DNA of 64,000 nucleotides from NCBI RefSeq assembly GCF_009363615.1, contig NZ_CP045384.1, forward strand, positions 1,238,501 to 1,302,500, read 5' to 3'. The stretch comes from Ruegeria sp. THAF33. GTDB taxonomy: Bacteria > Pseudomonadota > Alphaproteobacteria > Rhodobacterales > Rhodobacteraceae. Position numbers and translations under genes: made by a program. Below the pieces are notes generated by a model. The model had not been told where the DNA came from, did not search any database, and saw nothing but the letters and a program-made list of their open reading frames with translations. Shown piece after piece: positions 45,144-53,991 of the stretch. How positions within the stretch are numbered: position 1 is the first letter of the stretch; each line of letters starts with the position of its first letter.

Positions 45144-46178
45144 ATGCGCATTGCACGAGATCTTGCTGACGCAGTAGGAAAAACACCGTTGATCCGGCTG
45201 CGCCGTATCAGCGAAGAGACCGGATGCGAGATTCTTGGCAAAGCCGAGTTCATGAACCCGGGTCAGTCGGTAAAGGATCGTGCTGCTCTTTTTATCATCA
45301 AAGATGCCATCGCACGCGGGGATCTGAAACCGGGCGGCACCATCGTGGAAGGCACCGCCGGCAACACCGGTATTGGTCTGGCTTTGGTCGGTGCGTCGAT
45401 GGGGTTCAAAACGGTTATCGTTATCCCCGAGACCCAATCGGAAGAAAAGAAGGATATGCTGCGTCTGGCGGGCGCACAGTTGGTTCAGGTACCCGCGGCC
45501 CCGTATCGCAACCCCAACAATTTCGTGCACTATTCCCGCCGTCTGGCCGAGGAATTGGCGCAGACAGAACCCAATGGCGCAATCTGGGCCAACCAGTTCG
45601 ACAATGTGGCGAATCGTCAGGCACATGTGGAAACCACGGGCCCCGAGATCTGGGACCAGACAGACGGCAAAGTTGACGGGTTCGTCAGCGCGGTCGGGTC
45701 GGGTGGGACATTGGCAGGCGTTGCCGAAGTTTTGCAACCCAAGGGCGTCAAGATCGGTCTTGCAGATCCCATGGGGGCTGGCCTGTATTCGTATTACACA
45801 ACAGGCGAGATCGCGATGGAAGGTGGGTCAATCGCCGAAGGTATCGGGCAGGTGCGTATCACCAAAAACCTTGAGGGGTTCACGCCGGATTTTTCTTATC
45901 AGATCACCGACAACGAAGCGCTGCCCTACATCTTTGATCTTCTGCGTGACGAAGGCCTCGTCATGGGCGGCTCGACCGCGATCAACATGGCAGGGGCGGT
46001 GCGCATGGCCCAGGAAATGGGGCCCGGCCATACCATTGTAACCATCCTGTGCGATTATGGCACACGCTATCAATCAAAGCTGTTCAACCCCGAGTTCCTG
46101 CGTGAAAAAGAGCTTCCGGTTCCGGATTGGATGACCGAGGCACCGCGCAGCATTCCCGGCGTTTTCGAGGACGTGTGA
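45144..46178 (+). CDS. cysK: Cysteine synthase A (O-acetylserine sulfhydrylase)
   Basis: 344 residues. It makes cysteine from O-acetylserine and sulfide. The PLP Lys44 is in NPGQSVKDRAA; EGTAGNTGIGLAL follows near 73-85, and the glycine loop SAVGSGGTLAGVAE near 185-198. The C-terminal region is longer than in the Escherichia coli enzyme. Linkage to trgAB is known from Rhodobacter, where cysK contributes to tellurite resistance. Its stop overlaps the ATG of the channel gene by one base. Confidence 0.94.
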   Translation: MRIARDLADAVGKTPLIRLRRISEETGCEILGKAEFMNPGQSVKDRAALFIIKDAIARGDLKPGGTIVEGTAGNTGIGLALVGASMGFKTVIVIPETQSEEKKDMLRLAGAQLVQVPAAPYRNPNNFVHYSRRLAEELAQTEPNGAIWANQFDNVANRQAHVETTGPEIWDQTDGKVDGFVSAVGSGGTLAGVAEVLQPKGVKIGLADPMGAGLYSYYTTGEIAMEGGSIAEGIGQVRITKNLEGFTPDFSYQITDNEALPYIFDLLRDEGLVMGGSTAINMAGAVRMAQEMGPGHTIVTILCDYGTRYQSKLFNPEFLREKELPVPDWMTEAPRSIPGVFEDV

Positions 46179-48604
46179 TGCTTGGACAGGTCCGCCTGTT
46201 TCTGACCCTGCTATTCCTGTGCTTTGTCGGGTTTTCGAATAGCGCTGTTGCACAGCTGACGGATCGTCAAAGTGAGTATTACCAAGGCTGGGTCAAAACC
46301 GCGAGCCGGGCCGAAGCCGTCATCGAGGCGAACCGGGCGTCTGACGCTGCGCTGGAGAATTTACGTTCTGAAATAAATGGTTACAGGGAAGACTTCAATC
46401 GAGCTCGTGGTGCGAATACCGACCGTATAACGACGCTGGAAAGCCAGATAAAAGCGTTGGGGCCCAAACCCGAAGGGGACACGACTGAACCTGAAGACAT
46501 AGCAAATCTTCGCGTGCATCTTGAGGAACAGCTCAACAGCCTGCGTGTTCCGCGCATCATATCCGAAGAGGCGTATAGCCGTGCGAACGGGCTGATCAGC
46601 GAAATTGATCAGATCCTTCGCGCGCGCCAGAAAAAAGAGTTCTTTGAACAGGGCCCTTCGCCGATCAACCCGGCATATTGGGGTCCGGCATGGGTGGATG
46701 TCAAAGAGGCCGTTCAAGGCCTGGTAAACGAAACGATCACGAATTTGCGTTCAGATGTCGTGCGCGAGCAAATTCGCGCTCGTGGGCTCGCAATCTTCAT
46801 ACTTCTGGTCATTTCAGCCGTGCTGCTGATCTTTGGCAAACGGTGGTCTGAACTTGGAGGCGACTACCTGAGGTTACTCGGCGGGGCCGGGACAGGGGTT
46901 TGGTCGTTCGTAATCTCACTATTGCGAATTCTGTTGCCATGGATCGGTGTGGTGGCTGTGGTCACGGCGATCAGTCTCACAGGCGTTCCGGGTCTGCGGG
47001 GCAGCCTTTTGCTTCAGAATGTTCCGTATTGGGCAGCGATCGTGTTTTTCTATGACTGGATTGGTCGCCAGGTATACGTGATCGGCGCGTCGCAAGGGTT
47101 CAAACGTCTGTCCGCTGCGCGCATCACTGAACTGCGCGTGTATATCGATCTGCTTGCCCTGATGCTGGTTTTGCACGAATTGGCGTTTTTGTTCGAACGG
47201 ATCGAAAACATTTCCGACGCGACTCGCGCCGTAGTCAGTTTCCCGGTCATTGTCGCGACGGCTTTGTTGTTGTTGCGAGTACGTCAGATTCGAACAACTG
47301 ACGGGCCTCCGGATCAAGCTGCCTCGACCCGTTCCGCGGGTTTCAGCCAACTGGTCGAGTTCCTGCGCCGGGCTTTGTTCCTTTTGGGGATCATGTCTCC
47401 CTTGCTGGCTATTTTCGGATACACCAATGCGGCCGAAGCAATCGTGTTTCCTGCCGTCAAGACATTGGTGCTGATCGGGGCCTTGGTCATCCTGCAACGG
47501 TTCATCAGTCAGATTTACGGTTGGGTCACCGGGCAGGGCGAAGCCGCAGGGGATTCGCTTTTTTCCGTGCTGGTCGGGTTTGCATTGGCCATCTTGGCGC
47601 TTCCCATTCTGGCGATCTATTGGGGTGCGCGGGAAACCGATCTGCTGGAAGCATGGTCGCGCCTGCTGCTTGGTTTTGATATCGGTGGCGTCACAATTTC
47701 GCCCAGCAACTTTCTGACCTTTGTTGCCGTGTTTGCAATCGGTTATACGCTGACGCGTCTGTTGCAAAGCGGGCTGCGCAATTCGCTTTTGCCGAAAACC
47801 AACATAGATCCGGGTGGCCAAAACGCGATTGTCGCTGGTTCGGGATACGTTGGCATATTCCTTGCCGCGTTGGTGGCAATCATGGTGGCCGGTTTTGATC
47901 TGTCATCGCTGGCGATCGTCGCTGGCGCGCTGTCTGTTGGCATCGGCTTTGGTTTGCAGACAATCGTGTCGAACTTCGTTTCTGGCATCATCCTTTTGGT
48001 CGAGCGTCCGATTTCCAAGGGGGATTGGATCGATGTGAATGGCATGATGGGATATGTTAAGGACATTTCCGTTCGTTCGACCCGGGTCGAGACGTTCGAC
48101 AGGACGGATGTTATCGTTCCGAACTCTGACCTGATCAGCGGTGTTGTAACGAACTATACCCGCGGCAATACGATCGGGAGGGTGATCGTTCCGGTGGGTG
48201 TTGCATACGGAACTGATACGCGTCTGGTAGAAACCATTCTGGGCGAAATCGCCAACAGCCATCCGATGGTTTTGGCCAACCCGGCACCAAGCGTCGTGTT
48301 CCAGGGGTTCGGAGCAGATTCCTTGGATTTTGAAATACGGGCGATCCTGCGGGATGTGAATTGGGTTTTGTCGGTGAAATCTGACATGAACCATGAAATC
48401 AACCGTAGATTCTCGGAAGCAGGGATCGAGATTCCGTTCGCACAACGTGATGTCTGGCTGCGAAATCCCGAAACCCTGCGGGCATCTGACCCGAGCAAGC
48501 AGGAGCCTTCCGCACCTGTGCAGGATAAGCCACGCAAAGTTGCAGAGGCTCCGGCGGATTTGACCGAGGCGGATATGGACCCGGATGCCGGTGATGAGAT
48601 CTGA
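46178..48604 (+). CDS. MscS-family mechanosensitive channel with DUF3772 region
   Basis: 808 residues from ATG 46178 (TGATG overlap with cysK). A signal peptide covers about 1-26. A periplasmic coiled-coil region with DUF3772-like sequence extends to about 185. About ten membrane helices follow. The MscS pore helix and beta domain lie near 580-720: LSVGIGFGLQTIVSNFVSGIILLVERP in outline, GMMGYVKDISVRST and VPNSDLISGVVTNYTR. It likely releases solutes under osmotic downshock. The C-terminal tail (about 770-808) is acidic and Pro/Ala-rich. Confidence 0.9.
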   Translation: MLGQVRLFLTLLFLCFVGFSNSAVAQLTDRQSEYYQGWVKTASRAEAVIEANRASDAALENLRSEINGYREDFNRARGANTDRITTLESQIKALGPKPEGDTTEPEDIANLRVHLEEQLNSLRVPRIISEEAYSRANGLISEIDQILRARQKKEFFEQGPSPINPAYWGPAWVDVKEAVQGLVNETITNLRSDVVREQIRARGLAIFILLVISAVLLIFGKRWSELGGDYLRLLGGAGTGVWSFVISLLRILLPWIGVVAVVTAISLTGVPGLRGSLLLQNVPYWAAIVFFYDWIGRQVYVIGASQGFKRLSAARITELRVYIDLLALMLVLHELAFLFERIENISDATRAVVSFPVIVATALLLLRVRQIRTTDGPPDQAASTRSAGFSQLVEFLRRALFLLGIMSPLLAIFGYTNAAEAIVFPAVKTLVLIGALVILQRFISQIYGWVTGQGEAAGDSLFSVLVGFALAILALPILAIYWGARETDLLEAWSRLLLGFDIGGVTISPSNFLTFVAVFAIGYTLTRLLQSGLRNSLLPKTNIDPGGQNAIVAGSGYVGIFLAALVAIMVAGFDLSSLAIVAGALSVGIGFGLQTIVSNFVSGIILLVERPISKGDWIDVNGMMGYVKDISVRSTRVETFDRTDVIVPNSDLISGVVTNYTRGNTIGRVIVPVGVAYGTDTRLVETILGEIANSHPMVLANPAPSVVFQGFGADSLDFEIRAILRDVNWVLSVKSDMNHEINRRFSEAGIEIPFAQRDVWLRNPETLRASDPSKQEPSAPVQDKPRKVAEAPADLTEADMDPDAGDEI

Positions 48605-48738
48605 GGGACCAGATCGCAGCACGTGTTGACCTGTGATCACCCGTCGGTGGGTGCATTGATTAAATTGCGCTATTCCCCTGAATTCGTCGAATTGGGGCCT
48701 TGCAAATCCGACGGCATTCGTCCAAATATCGCCGGCAC

Positions 48739-48828
48739 GGAGAGGTGGCCGAGTGGTCGAAGGCGCACGCCTGGAAAGTGTGTAGGCGGGAAACCGTCTC
48801 CAGGGTTCGAATCCCTGTCTCTCCGCCA
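48739..48828 (+). tRNA. tRNA-Ser (anticodon GGA)
   Basis: The 90-base cloverleaf has an acceptor stem GGAGAGG with TCTCTCC (one G-T pair), the D-loop GTGGTCGAAGGC, anticodon loop CTGGAAA with GGA, a long variable arm typical of serine tRNA, T-arm GGTTCGAATCC and an encoded 3' CCA after discriminator G. It lies between the channel gene and the first LysR gene. Confidence 0.97.
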
Positions 48829-48880
48829 CCATCACCATTGCGAAACTTGAACTGCACCTGTCCGCGAACGCGATGCACGA

Positions 48881-49810
48881 TTACAAGCTGTCCTGCTGCG
48901 CTTCGACCCAGCCGGTGCCTGACCTGCCGCCGAGTTTTTCGACGAGAAAATCCATGAAGATTCGTGTCTTGGGCGTCAGCACGTTCGAGCGCGGATAGAT
49001 CAGCCACAGCCCTGCATGATCATTCAGCCGCCAGTCAGGCAAAACCTGCCTGAGCCGCCCGGAGCGCAGTTCATGGGCCACGCTCCAGAGTGAGTTGATC
49101 GAAAGCCCCGCTCCGGCAAGCGTTGCCTCGCGTTGCGCGGTGCCATCATCGACGATGGTTCGGCTGATCATCGCGCGCGGGTTCAGGACCGCCTTCTGAC
49201 CAGCAGGATCAACCAGTTCGCGCCGGTCGAGATTGGCCCACGCGATGAAGCGATGCGCCGTCAGATCCTCAGGTTTCGAAGGCACTCCGTGCCGCTCGAG
49301 ATATTCCGGCGCAGCGCAGAGCAGGCGGATGTCATCTGAAAGTTTGCGCCCCTTGAGGCTGCTATCGGCCAGCGGCGCGTTGCGCAGGGCTAGGTCGAAA
49401 CTGCCCTCGATGGCGTCGAAGGGCTTGTCCGACAGTCGTAGGTCCAGCGTCAGGTCGGGATAGCGTTGATGAAACTCGGGCAACAGCGGCATGATGTGCA
49501 ACTGGGCAAAACTGCTGGGGGCTGCGAAACGCAAGGTGCCTGTGGGGCCGGTATCCGTGCCTCCGAGGGCAGCGCGCGCTGCATCCGTCTGGGCGAGAAT
49601 TTCACGCGCATAAGGCAGAAACTCCGACCCTTCCAATGACAACGACACCTTGCGCGTGGTGCGGTGCAAAAGCTCGACGCCAAGTTCGTTCTCAAGCTTG
49701 GCCAGCCTGGCACTCGAAACCGCCGGTGCAAGGCCAAGCTCGCGCCCGGCGGCGCTGATATTGAGCCGTTCGGCCGCCATGACGAACAGGCGCAGGCTGT
49801 CGGTATCCAT
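48881..49810 (-). CDS. LysR-family transcriptional regulator
   Basis: 309 residues from ATG 49810. The N-terminal winged HTH (about 1-60: [39 protein letters not shown] in outline) is followed by an effector domain (about 90-295). An in-frame ATG 15 codons earlier is less likely because the HTH normally starts at residue 1. It is divergent from the nitroreductase gene across 111 bases, the classic layout for control of that cassette. Effector unknown. Confidence 0.92.
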   Translation of the reverse strand: MDTDSLRLFVMAAERLNISAAGRELGLAPAVSSARLAKLENELGVELLHRTTRKVSLSLEGSEFLPYAREILAQTDAARAALGGTDTGPTGTLRFAAPSSFAQLHIMPLLPEFHQRYPDLTLDLRLSDKPFDAIEGSFDLALRNAPLADSSLKGRKLSDDIRLLCAAPEYLERHGVPSKPEDLTAHRFIAWANLDRRELVDPAGQKAVLNPRAMISRTIVDDGTAQREATLAGAGLSINSLWSVAHELRSGRLRQVLPDWRLNDHAGLWLIYPRSNVLTPKTRIFMDFLVEKLGGRSGTGWVEAQQDSL

Positions 49811-49921
49811 ATTGATTATATCCAAAATGCGAAAACTGAACTTATTTTTCACCATCTTTTTCTTGGTCTTGCAAGTGATAAGTCAGGTGCACACCGACAC
49901 ACACCCCAACGGAGACATAAA

Positions 49922-50629
49922 ATGAATGCGATCACCGAGGTGAAGACCGATATCAATGCGCAGATCATTGAGGCCTTCAATTCTCGCCATGCCACCAAGA
50001 TCTTCGACCCTGAACGCAAGGTGAGCGACGCTGACTTCGAGACGATCCTCGAGGCCGCCCGCCTGTCGCCCACCTCGTTCGGGCACGAGCCCTTCCGCAT
50101 CCTGATGATCCAGTCGCCCGACAAGCGCGAGCTGTTCCGCGAGTTTTCATGGGGTGCCAACGGGATGATGAACGGGTCGACCGGCCAGCTTGGCACCGCC
50201 AGCCATTTCGGCATCATCCTTGCGGCGACGGGCGAACTGATGCGCGCCGGATCGGATTATCTGCAAGACCACTACCGGCAAGTGAAGCAGCTGCCCGAGG
50301 AAGTGATCGAGATCTTCAACGGCGCATACGGCAAGTTCCAGGCCGAGGATCACAAGATCACCTCTGACCGCGAGATCACAGACTGGTCGGGCAAGCAGGC
50401 CTATATCGTGCTGGCCAACATGATGACCGCCGGTGCGCTGATGGGGATCGACAGCTGCCCGATCGAGGGCTTCGACATGGAGCGAACGACGCAGACGCTG
50501 GCCGAACATTTCGGCGTCGATACCGCGAAATGGAAACCGGCGGTGATGTTCGCCTTTGGTCATCGCGCGAAAGATCCTGAATTTCCCAAGACCCGCCGCA
50601 CGATGCAAGACACCGTCGCTTGGTTCTGA
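49922..50629 (+). CDS. Nitroreductase-family NAD(P)H-dependent oxidoreductase
   Basis: 235 residues from ATG 49922 with GGAG upstream. The FMN-binding N-terminus has RHATKIFDPERKVSDADFETILEAARLSPTSFGHEP in outline, followed by the family-typical central KQAYIVLANMMTAGALMGIDSCPIEGFD in outline. NfsB-like enzymes reduce nitro groups, quinones or flavins. It is first in a five-gene plus-strand cassette opposite the LysR regulator, with each later gene preceded by a strong Shine-Dalgarno sequence. Confidence 0.9.
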   Translation: MNAITEVKTDINAQIIEAFNSRHATKIFDPERKVSDADFETILEAARLSPTSFGHEPFRILMIQSPDKRELFREFSWGANGMMNGSTGQLGTASHFGIILAATGELMRAGSDYLQDHYRQVKQLPEEVIEIFNGAYGKFQAEDHKITSDREITDWSGKQAYIVLANMMTAGALMGIDSCPIEGFDMERTTQTLAEHFGVDTAKWKPAVMFAFGHRAKDPEFPKTRRTMQDTVAWF

Positions 50630-50647
50630 CCCCGAAGGAGATACACG

Positions 50648-50950
50648 ATGACCTATTATTCCGTTCTGGACGTCACCCCCACCGCCGAGGACTGGATCCC
50701 CGGCTACCTGCCCACCGCCAACGAACGCGTGGCGGCACATGGCGGCAAGTATCTTGCGCGTACCGCGACCCACGCGCAGATGGAAGGCGAGGATCAGCCC
50801 GCCGGGCTGAGGATCATCATCGAGTGGCCTTCGGAAGAGGCGGCCCGCGCCTTCATGGCGGACTCGGCCTATGCACCGCATCTGGCCGCCCGCACCAAGG
50901 GCTCGGTCAGCCATCACTACCTGATCGCGGGGCAGGACGACCTCGCCTGA
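50648..50950 (+). CDS. DUF1330 family protein
   Basis: A 100-residue protein of the ferredoxin-like dimeric alpha/beta barrel type: YYSVLDVTPTAEDWIPGYLP at the start, GGKYLARTATHAQMEGED and IIEWPSEEAARAFMADSAY in the middle. Function unknown; small enzymes or monooxygenase-like proteins share the fold. It has a perfect GAAGGAGATACACG leader before its ATG and belongs to the LysR-linked cassette. Confidence 0.85.
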   Translation: MTYYSVLDVTPTAEDWIPGYLPTANERVAAHGGKYLARTATHAQMEGEDQPAGLRIIIEWPSEEAARAFMADSAYAPHLAARTKGSVSHHYLIAGQDDLA

Positions 50951-50999
50951 ATGCAGCTCTGGCCCGGTATGCCGGGCCGGCACCCCTAAGGAGGCTTTC

Positions 51000-51776
51000 A
51001 TGACCCGGACCGGAACCGTCAATTATCATGTTCACAAGCCCGCGCCGCAGGCATTCGTGCTGGACGCGGACAGCATCGCTGGCAATCTGGTCTCGCCCGA
51101 ACTGGCCGCGACCGAGGTGGCGCTGACCGATCTGCGTGCCGGGCGAGCAGGGGCCAGCTTTGTCTCTGACGGGTTCGAATTTGGTGTGGCACCGACGCGG
51201 GTGACCAGTTTCGAATCCCTCGGCTGGCAAAAGGTTTACGACCGCGAACTGGCCGAGTTGCTCTGCGACCGGATCGGCGCGCGCGAGGTGCTGTTCTTCG
51301 ACCACACATTGCGCATTGACGACCCGGCAGCCAACCGCCGCCCCGCGCGCAACGTGCACAGCGACCTGAGCCCGCAAGGTGCGCACCAGCGGCTGGTGGA
51401 CATCCTCGGGCCCGAGCGGGCGCGCGATTGGGCGGCGGGGCATTACGCCTTCGTTAACCTGTGGCGGCCGGTGGAAAACCCGATCAACACCGCCCCGCTG
51501 GGTTTCGTCCGCCCCGCAACCGTGGACGACGCGGACTGGATCGACATCGACTTGATCTATCCCGACCGGCGCGGTCGTATCCTCGGTCTGGCGGCCAATC
51601 CGCGTCATGATTGGGTGTATCTGTCGCGCATGACGCCGGACGAGATCGTCTGGTTCAACATCTACGACAATCGCGGCCGTCCAACGGTGGGCCACAGCGC
51701 GATTGATCTTGCCGAAGATCCCGATCGGCAAACCATCCGCAAAAGCCTGGAAAGCCGGGCGCTGGTGCGGTTCTGA
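51000..51776 (+). CDS. CmcJ/NvfI family oxygenase-like protein
   Basis: 258 residues. The sequence resembles the CmcJ/AsaB family: VNYHVHKPAPQAFVLD at the start, FDHTLRIDD near 98, ARNVHSDLSPQGA near 116-128, FVNLWRPVENPINTAPL near 150, and a C-terminal WFNIYDNRGRPTVGHSAIDL in outline. Members are known from the cephamycin pathway and fungal alkaloid or meroterpenoid biosynthesis. The His-x-Asp (HSD) may bind iron. Presence in a roseobacter-like cassette is less usual. Substrate unknown. Confidence 0.75.
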   Translation: MTRTGTVNYHVHKPAPQAFVLDADSIAGNLVSPELAATEVALTDLRAGRAGASFVSDGFEFGVAPTRVTSFESLGWQKVYDRELAELLCDRIGAREVLFFDHTLRIDDPAANRRPARNVHSDLSPQGAHQRLVDILGPERARDWAAGHYAFVNLWRPVENPINTAPLGFVRPATVDDADWIDIDLIYPDRRGRILGLAANPRHDWVYLSRMTPDEIVWFNIYDNRGRPTVGHSAIDLAEDPDRQTIRKSLESRALVRF

Positions 51777-51788
51777 GAAAGGCAGAAA

Positions 51789-52757
51789 ATGCTGGACAAA
51801 TCCAACACGCCAAACTTCGCGCCGCTCAACCGCGCGTTCAACGCGGTGTTCCGCCCTGGTAGGCTGAGCATTGGGCTTGTGGTCCCGCTCGAGGCAAACC
51901 GCAACGATCCGGTACCTACTATGACGCGCCATCTGGCGCGCGCCGCGCTGGCCGACGAACTGGGCTTTGCCGCGCTTTGGCTGCGAGACGTGCCCTTCAA
52001 CGTGCCCTCGTTCGGCGATGCGGGGCAGGTGTTCGATCCTTTCGTCTATCTCGGCGCGCTGGGTGTTGCGACGCGCGACATCGCGCTTGGCGTGGCTTCG
52101 ATCGTGCTGCCATTACGGCACCCGGCCCATGTGGCCAAGGCGGCAGCCTCGGCCGACCAGCTGTCGGGCGGGCGGCTGCTTCTGGGTGTGGCCTCGGGGG
52201 ATCGTCCCGAGGAATACCCGGCGCTGAACAAGGATTTCTCTGATCGCGGGGCGCGCTTCCGTGACAGCCTCGCCTATATCCGCGCCATGGCGCAGGATTA
52301 CCCGCGACTGGATAACCCGCAAGGCGACCTCTCTGGTGGTATCGACATGTTGCCTAAGCCTGCTGCCGGGCGCTTGCCGCTGCTCATCACCGGTGGCAGC
52401 CAGCAGACGCCAGAGTGGGTGGCGCGCCACGGTGACGGCTGGATGACCTATCCGCGTGGTGCGGCGGCGCAGTCCCGCGTTGTGGCCGACTATCGAGCGC
52501 GCGTGGCACAGGCCGGCTTGCCCGACAAACCGGTGATGCAGTCGCTCTATGTTGATCTGGTGGACCAAGCCGACGCTCCGCCGCGCCCGATCCATCTTGG
52601 GTTCAGTGCCGGCACCGATTACCTGCGCCGCTACCTGCACGAGATCCGCGATTTGGGCATCAACCACGTGGCACTGAACCTGCGCTTTAACGTGGCCGGG
52701 ATCGAACCCACCCTGCACCGGCTGGCCGGCGAGGTCCTGCCCGAGTTTCACGACTGA
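51789..52757 (+). CDS. LLM-class flavin-dependent oxidoreductase
   Basis: 322 residues with a luciferase-like TIM-barrel: LSIGLVVPLEA near 27, LADELGFAALWLRDVPFN near 53-70, VASIVLPLRHPAHVAKAAASADQLSGGRLLLGVASGD (in outline) near 105-140, and ITGGSQQTPEWVARHGDGW near 203-221. Such enzymes use FMNH2 or F420 to oxidise small substrates. It is the fourth gene of the cassette, 12 bases after the CmcJ-like gene. A reductase partner may be the nitroreductase at 49922. Confidence 0.88.
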   Translation: MLDKSNTPNFAPLNRAFNAVFRPGRLSIGLVVPLEANRNDPVPTMTRHLARAALADELGFAALWLRDVPFNVPSFGDAGQVFDPFVYLGALGVATRDIALGVASIVLPLRHPAHVAKAAASADQLSGGRLLLGVASGDRPEEYPALNKDFSDRGARFRDSLAYIRAMAQDYPRLDNPQGDLSGGIDMLPKPAAGRLPLLITGGSQQTPEWVARHGDGWMTYPRGAAAQSRVVADYRARVAQAGLPDKPVMQSLYVDLVDQADAPPRPIHLGFSAGTDYLRRYLHEIRDLGINHVALNLRFNVAGIEPTLHRLAGEVLPEFHD

Positions 52758-52779
52758 TTTCATCCCCAAGGAGGCCTCA

Positions 52780-53568
52780 ATGCCCAAGACTATACTGATC
52801 ACCGGCGCGACCGACGGCATCGGCCTGTTGACCGCCAAGACACTGGCGGCCGAAGGTCACCGCGTGCTGCTGCACGGACGCAGCTCTGACAAGCTGAAGG
52901 CCGCCGCACAGACGGTTGGCGGCAACCCCGAGACCTTCCGTGCCGATCTTTCCGATCTGGACGAAGCCGCCGCGCTTGCTGACACCGTGCGCGCCCGGCA
53001 CGACCGGCTGGACGTTCTGATCAACAATGCCGGTGTCTACAAGACTCCGCACCCGCACCGGGCCGACGGGATGGATGTTCGGTTCGTGGTAAACGCGCTG
53101 ACGCCCCATGTGCTGACCCGACGGCTGTTGCCGATCATCCCAGCCGAAGGGCGCGTGGTGAACCTTTCATCGGCCGCGCAGGCGCCGGTGGATGTAGAAG
53201 CGATGCACGGTAAGCGGCAATTGAGTGACATGGAGGCCTATGCGCAAAGCAAGCTGGCTATCACGATCTGGTCACGGGAAATGGCGCGCGCGCACCCAAC
53301 GGGCCCAGTCTTTGTCGCGGTCAACCCTGGCTCGCTTCTGGCCTCAAAGATGGTCCGAGAGGGTTTTGGAATGGCCGGCAATGACTTGGCGATCGGCGCT
53401 GATATCCTGCGACGGGCCGCGCTGTCGGACGAATTTGCCAATGCCTCGGGGCTGTATTTCGACAATGACAGCGGGCATTTTGCTGATCCACACTCAGCGG
53501 CGGCCGACCGCGATCACGCGGCGCGGGTCAAGGATGCTATCGCGGCGTTGACCGACGGCGGAGTTTAG
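52780..53568 (+). CDS. Short-chain dehydrogenase/reductase
   Basis: 262 residues. NAD(P)-binding TGATDGIGLLTA near 7-18, NNAGVYKTPHP near 85, and a catalytic site in the MEAYAQSKLA region (Tyr and Lys) near 147-156; the Ser of the triad falls in VNLSSAAQAP near 125. It resembles retinol-dehydrogenase-like SDRs. It ends the LysR-linked cassette and probably interconverts an alcohol and a ketone or aldehyde in the same pathway. AAGGAGG precedes the ATG. Confidence 0.88.
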   Translation: MPKTILITGATDGIGLLTAKTLAAEGHRVLLHGRSSDKLKAAAQTVGGNPETFRADLSDLDEAAALADTVRARHDRLDVLINNAGVYKTPHPHRADGMDVRFVVNALTPHVLTRRLLPIIPAEGRVVNLSSAAQAPVDVEAMHGKRQLSDMEAYAQSKLAITIWSREMARAHPTGPVFVAVNPGSLLASKMVREGFGMAGNDLAIGADILRRAALSDEFANASGLYFDNDSGHFADPHSAAADRDHAARVKDAIAALTDGGV

Positions 53569-53991
53569 ACCTGCGATATGCCCGTTGCTCTTGCGCCGGC
53601 TTTGAGGCGTTCGATCCCGCTTGGGCCAGGCACAGTGTTTCGACCTCAGTGGCCATGCCTCCGGCAAGCCAAAGCGGCAGGTGGGCGTCTGGGACCTGCG
53701 ATGCGCGCAGTTTGGACTACCGGAGCAGGTTTTCGACAACAGACCCACCGCCTTCGTCACTACATCTGATGGGCACCAGATATTATTATCTCTTTGCAGA
53801 AATTCCCTCGTGCGCCCGCAAAACTCTGAGGACGAGATTGGTGAAAAGATGCTGGCTCAAAATTCGGACCATATTGCGTGCACGAGATTTGAAGACGCAG
53901 CTATTTGGCTGGGACAGTTACAAGAGGGTTTTCAGATGACCCTAGACGCTAAAGTCCGGCGCCTTTGACAAAACAATGCTACAATATCTTG
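53569..53991. other. 423-base gap between two catabolic clusters, nothing recognised
   Basis: Between the SDR and the convergent aldehyde dehydrogenase I see no known gene. Three overlapping frames of 60-115 codons exist on both strands, but none matches a family, has a good ribosome binding site or keeps a consistent codon pattern. No terminator-like hairpin with a T-run stands out. Confidence 0.5.

Noticed and set aside
48805-48828. tRNA-Ser 3' end as an att site with a second copy
   Set aside because: No matching direct repeat was seen to the right within the window and no integrase gene is present; xerD at 21.6 kb is the housekeeping recombinase.
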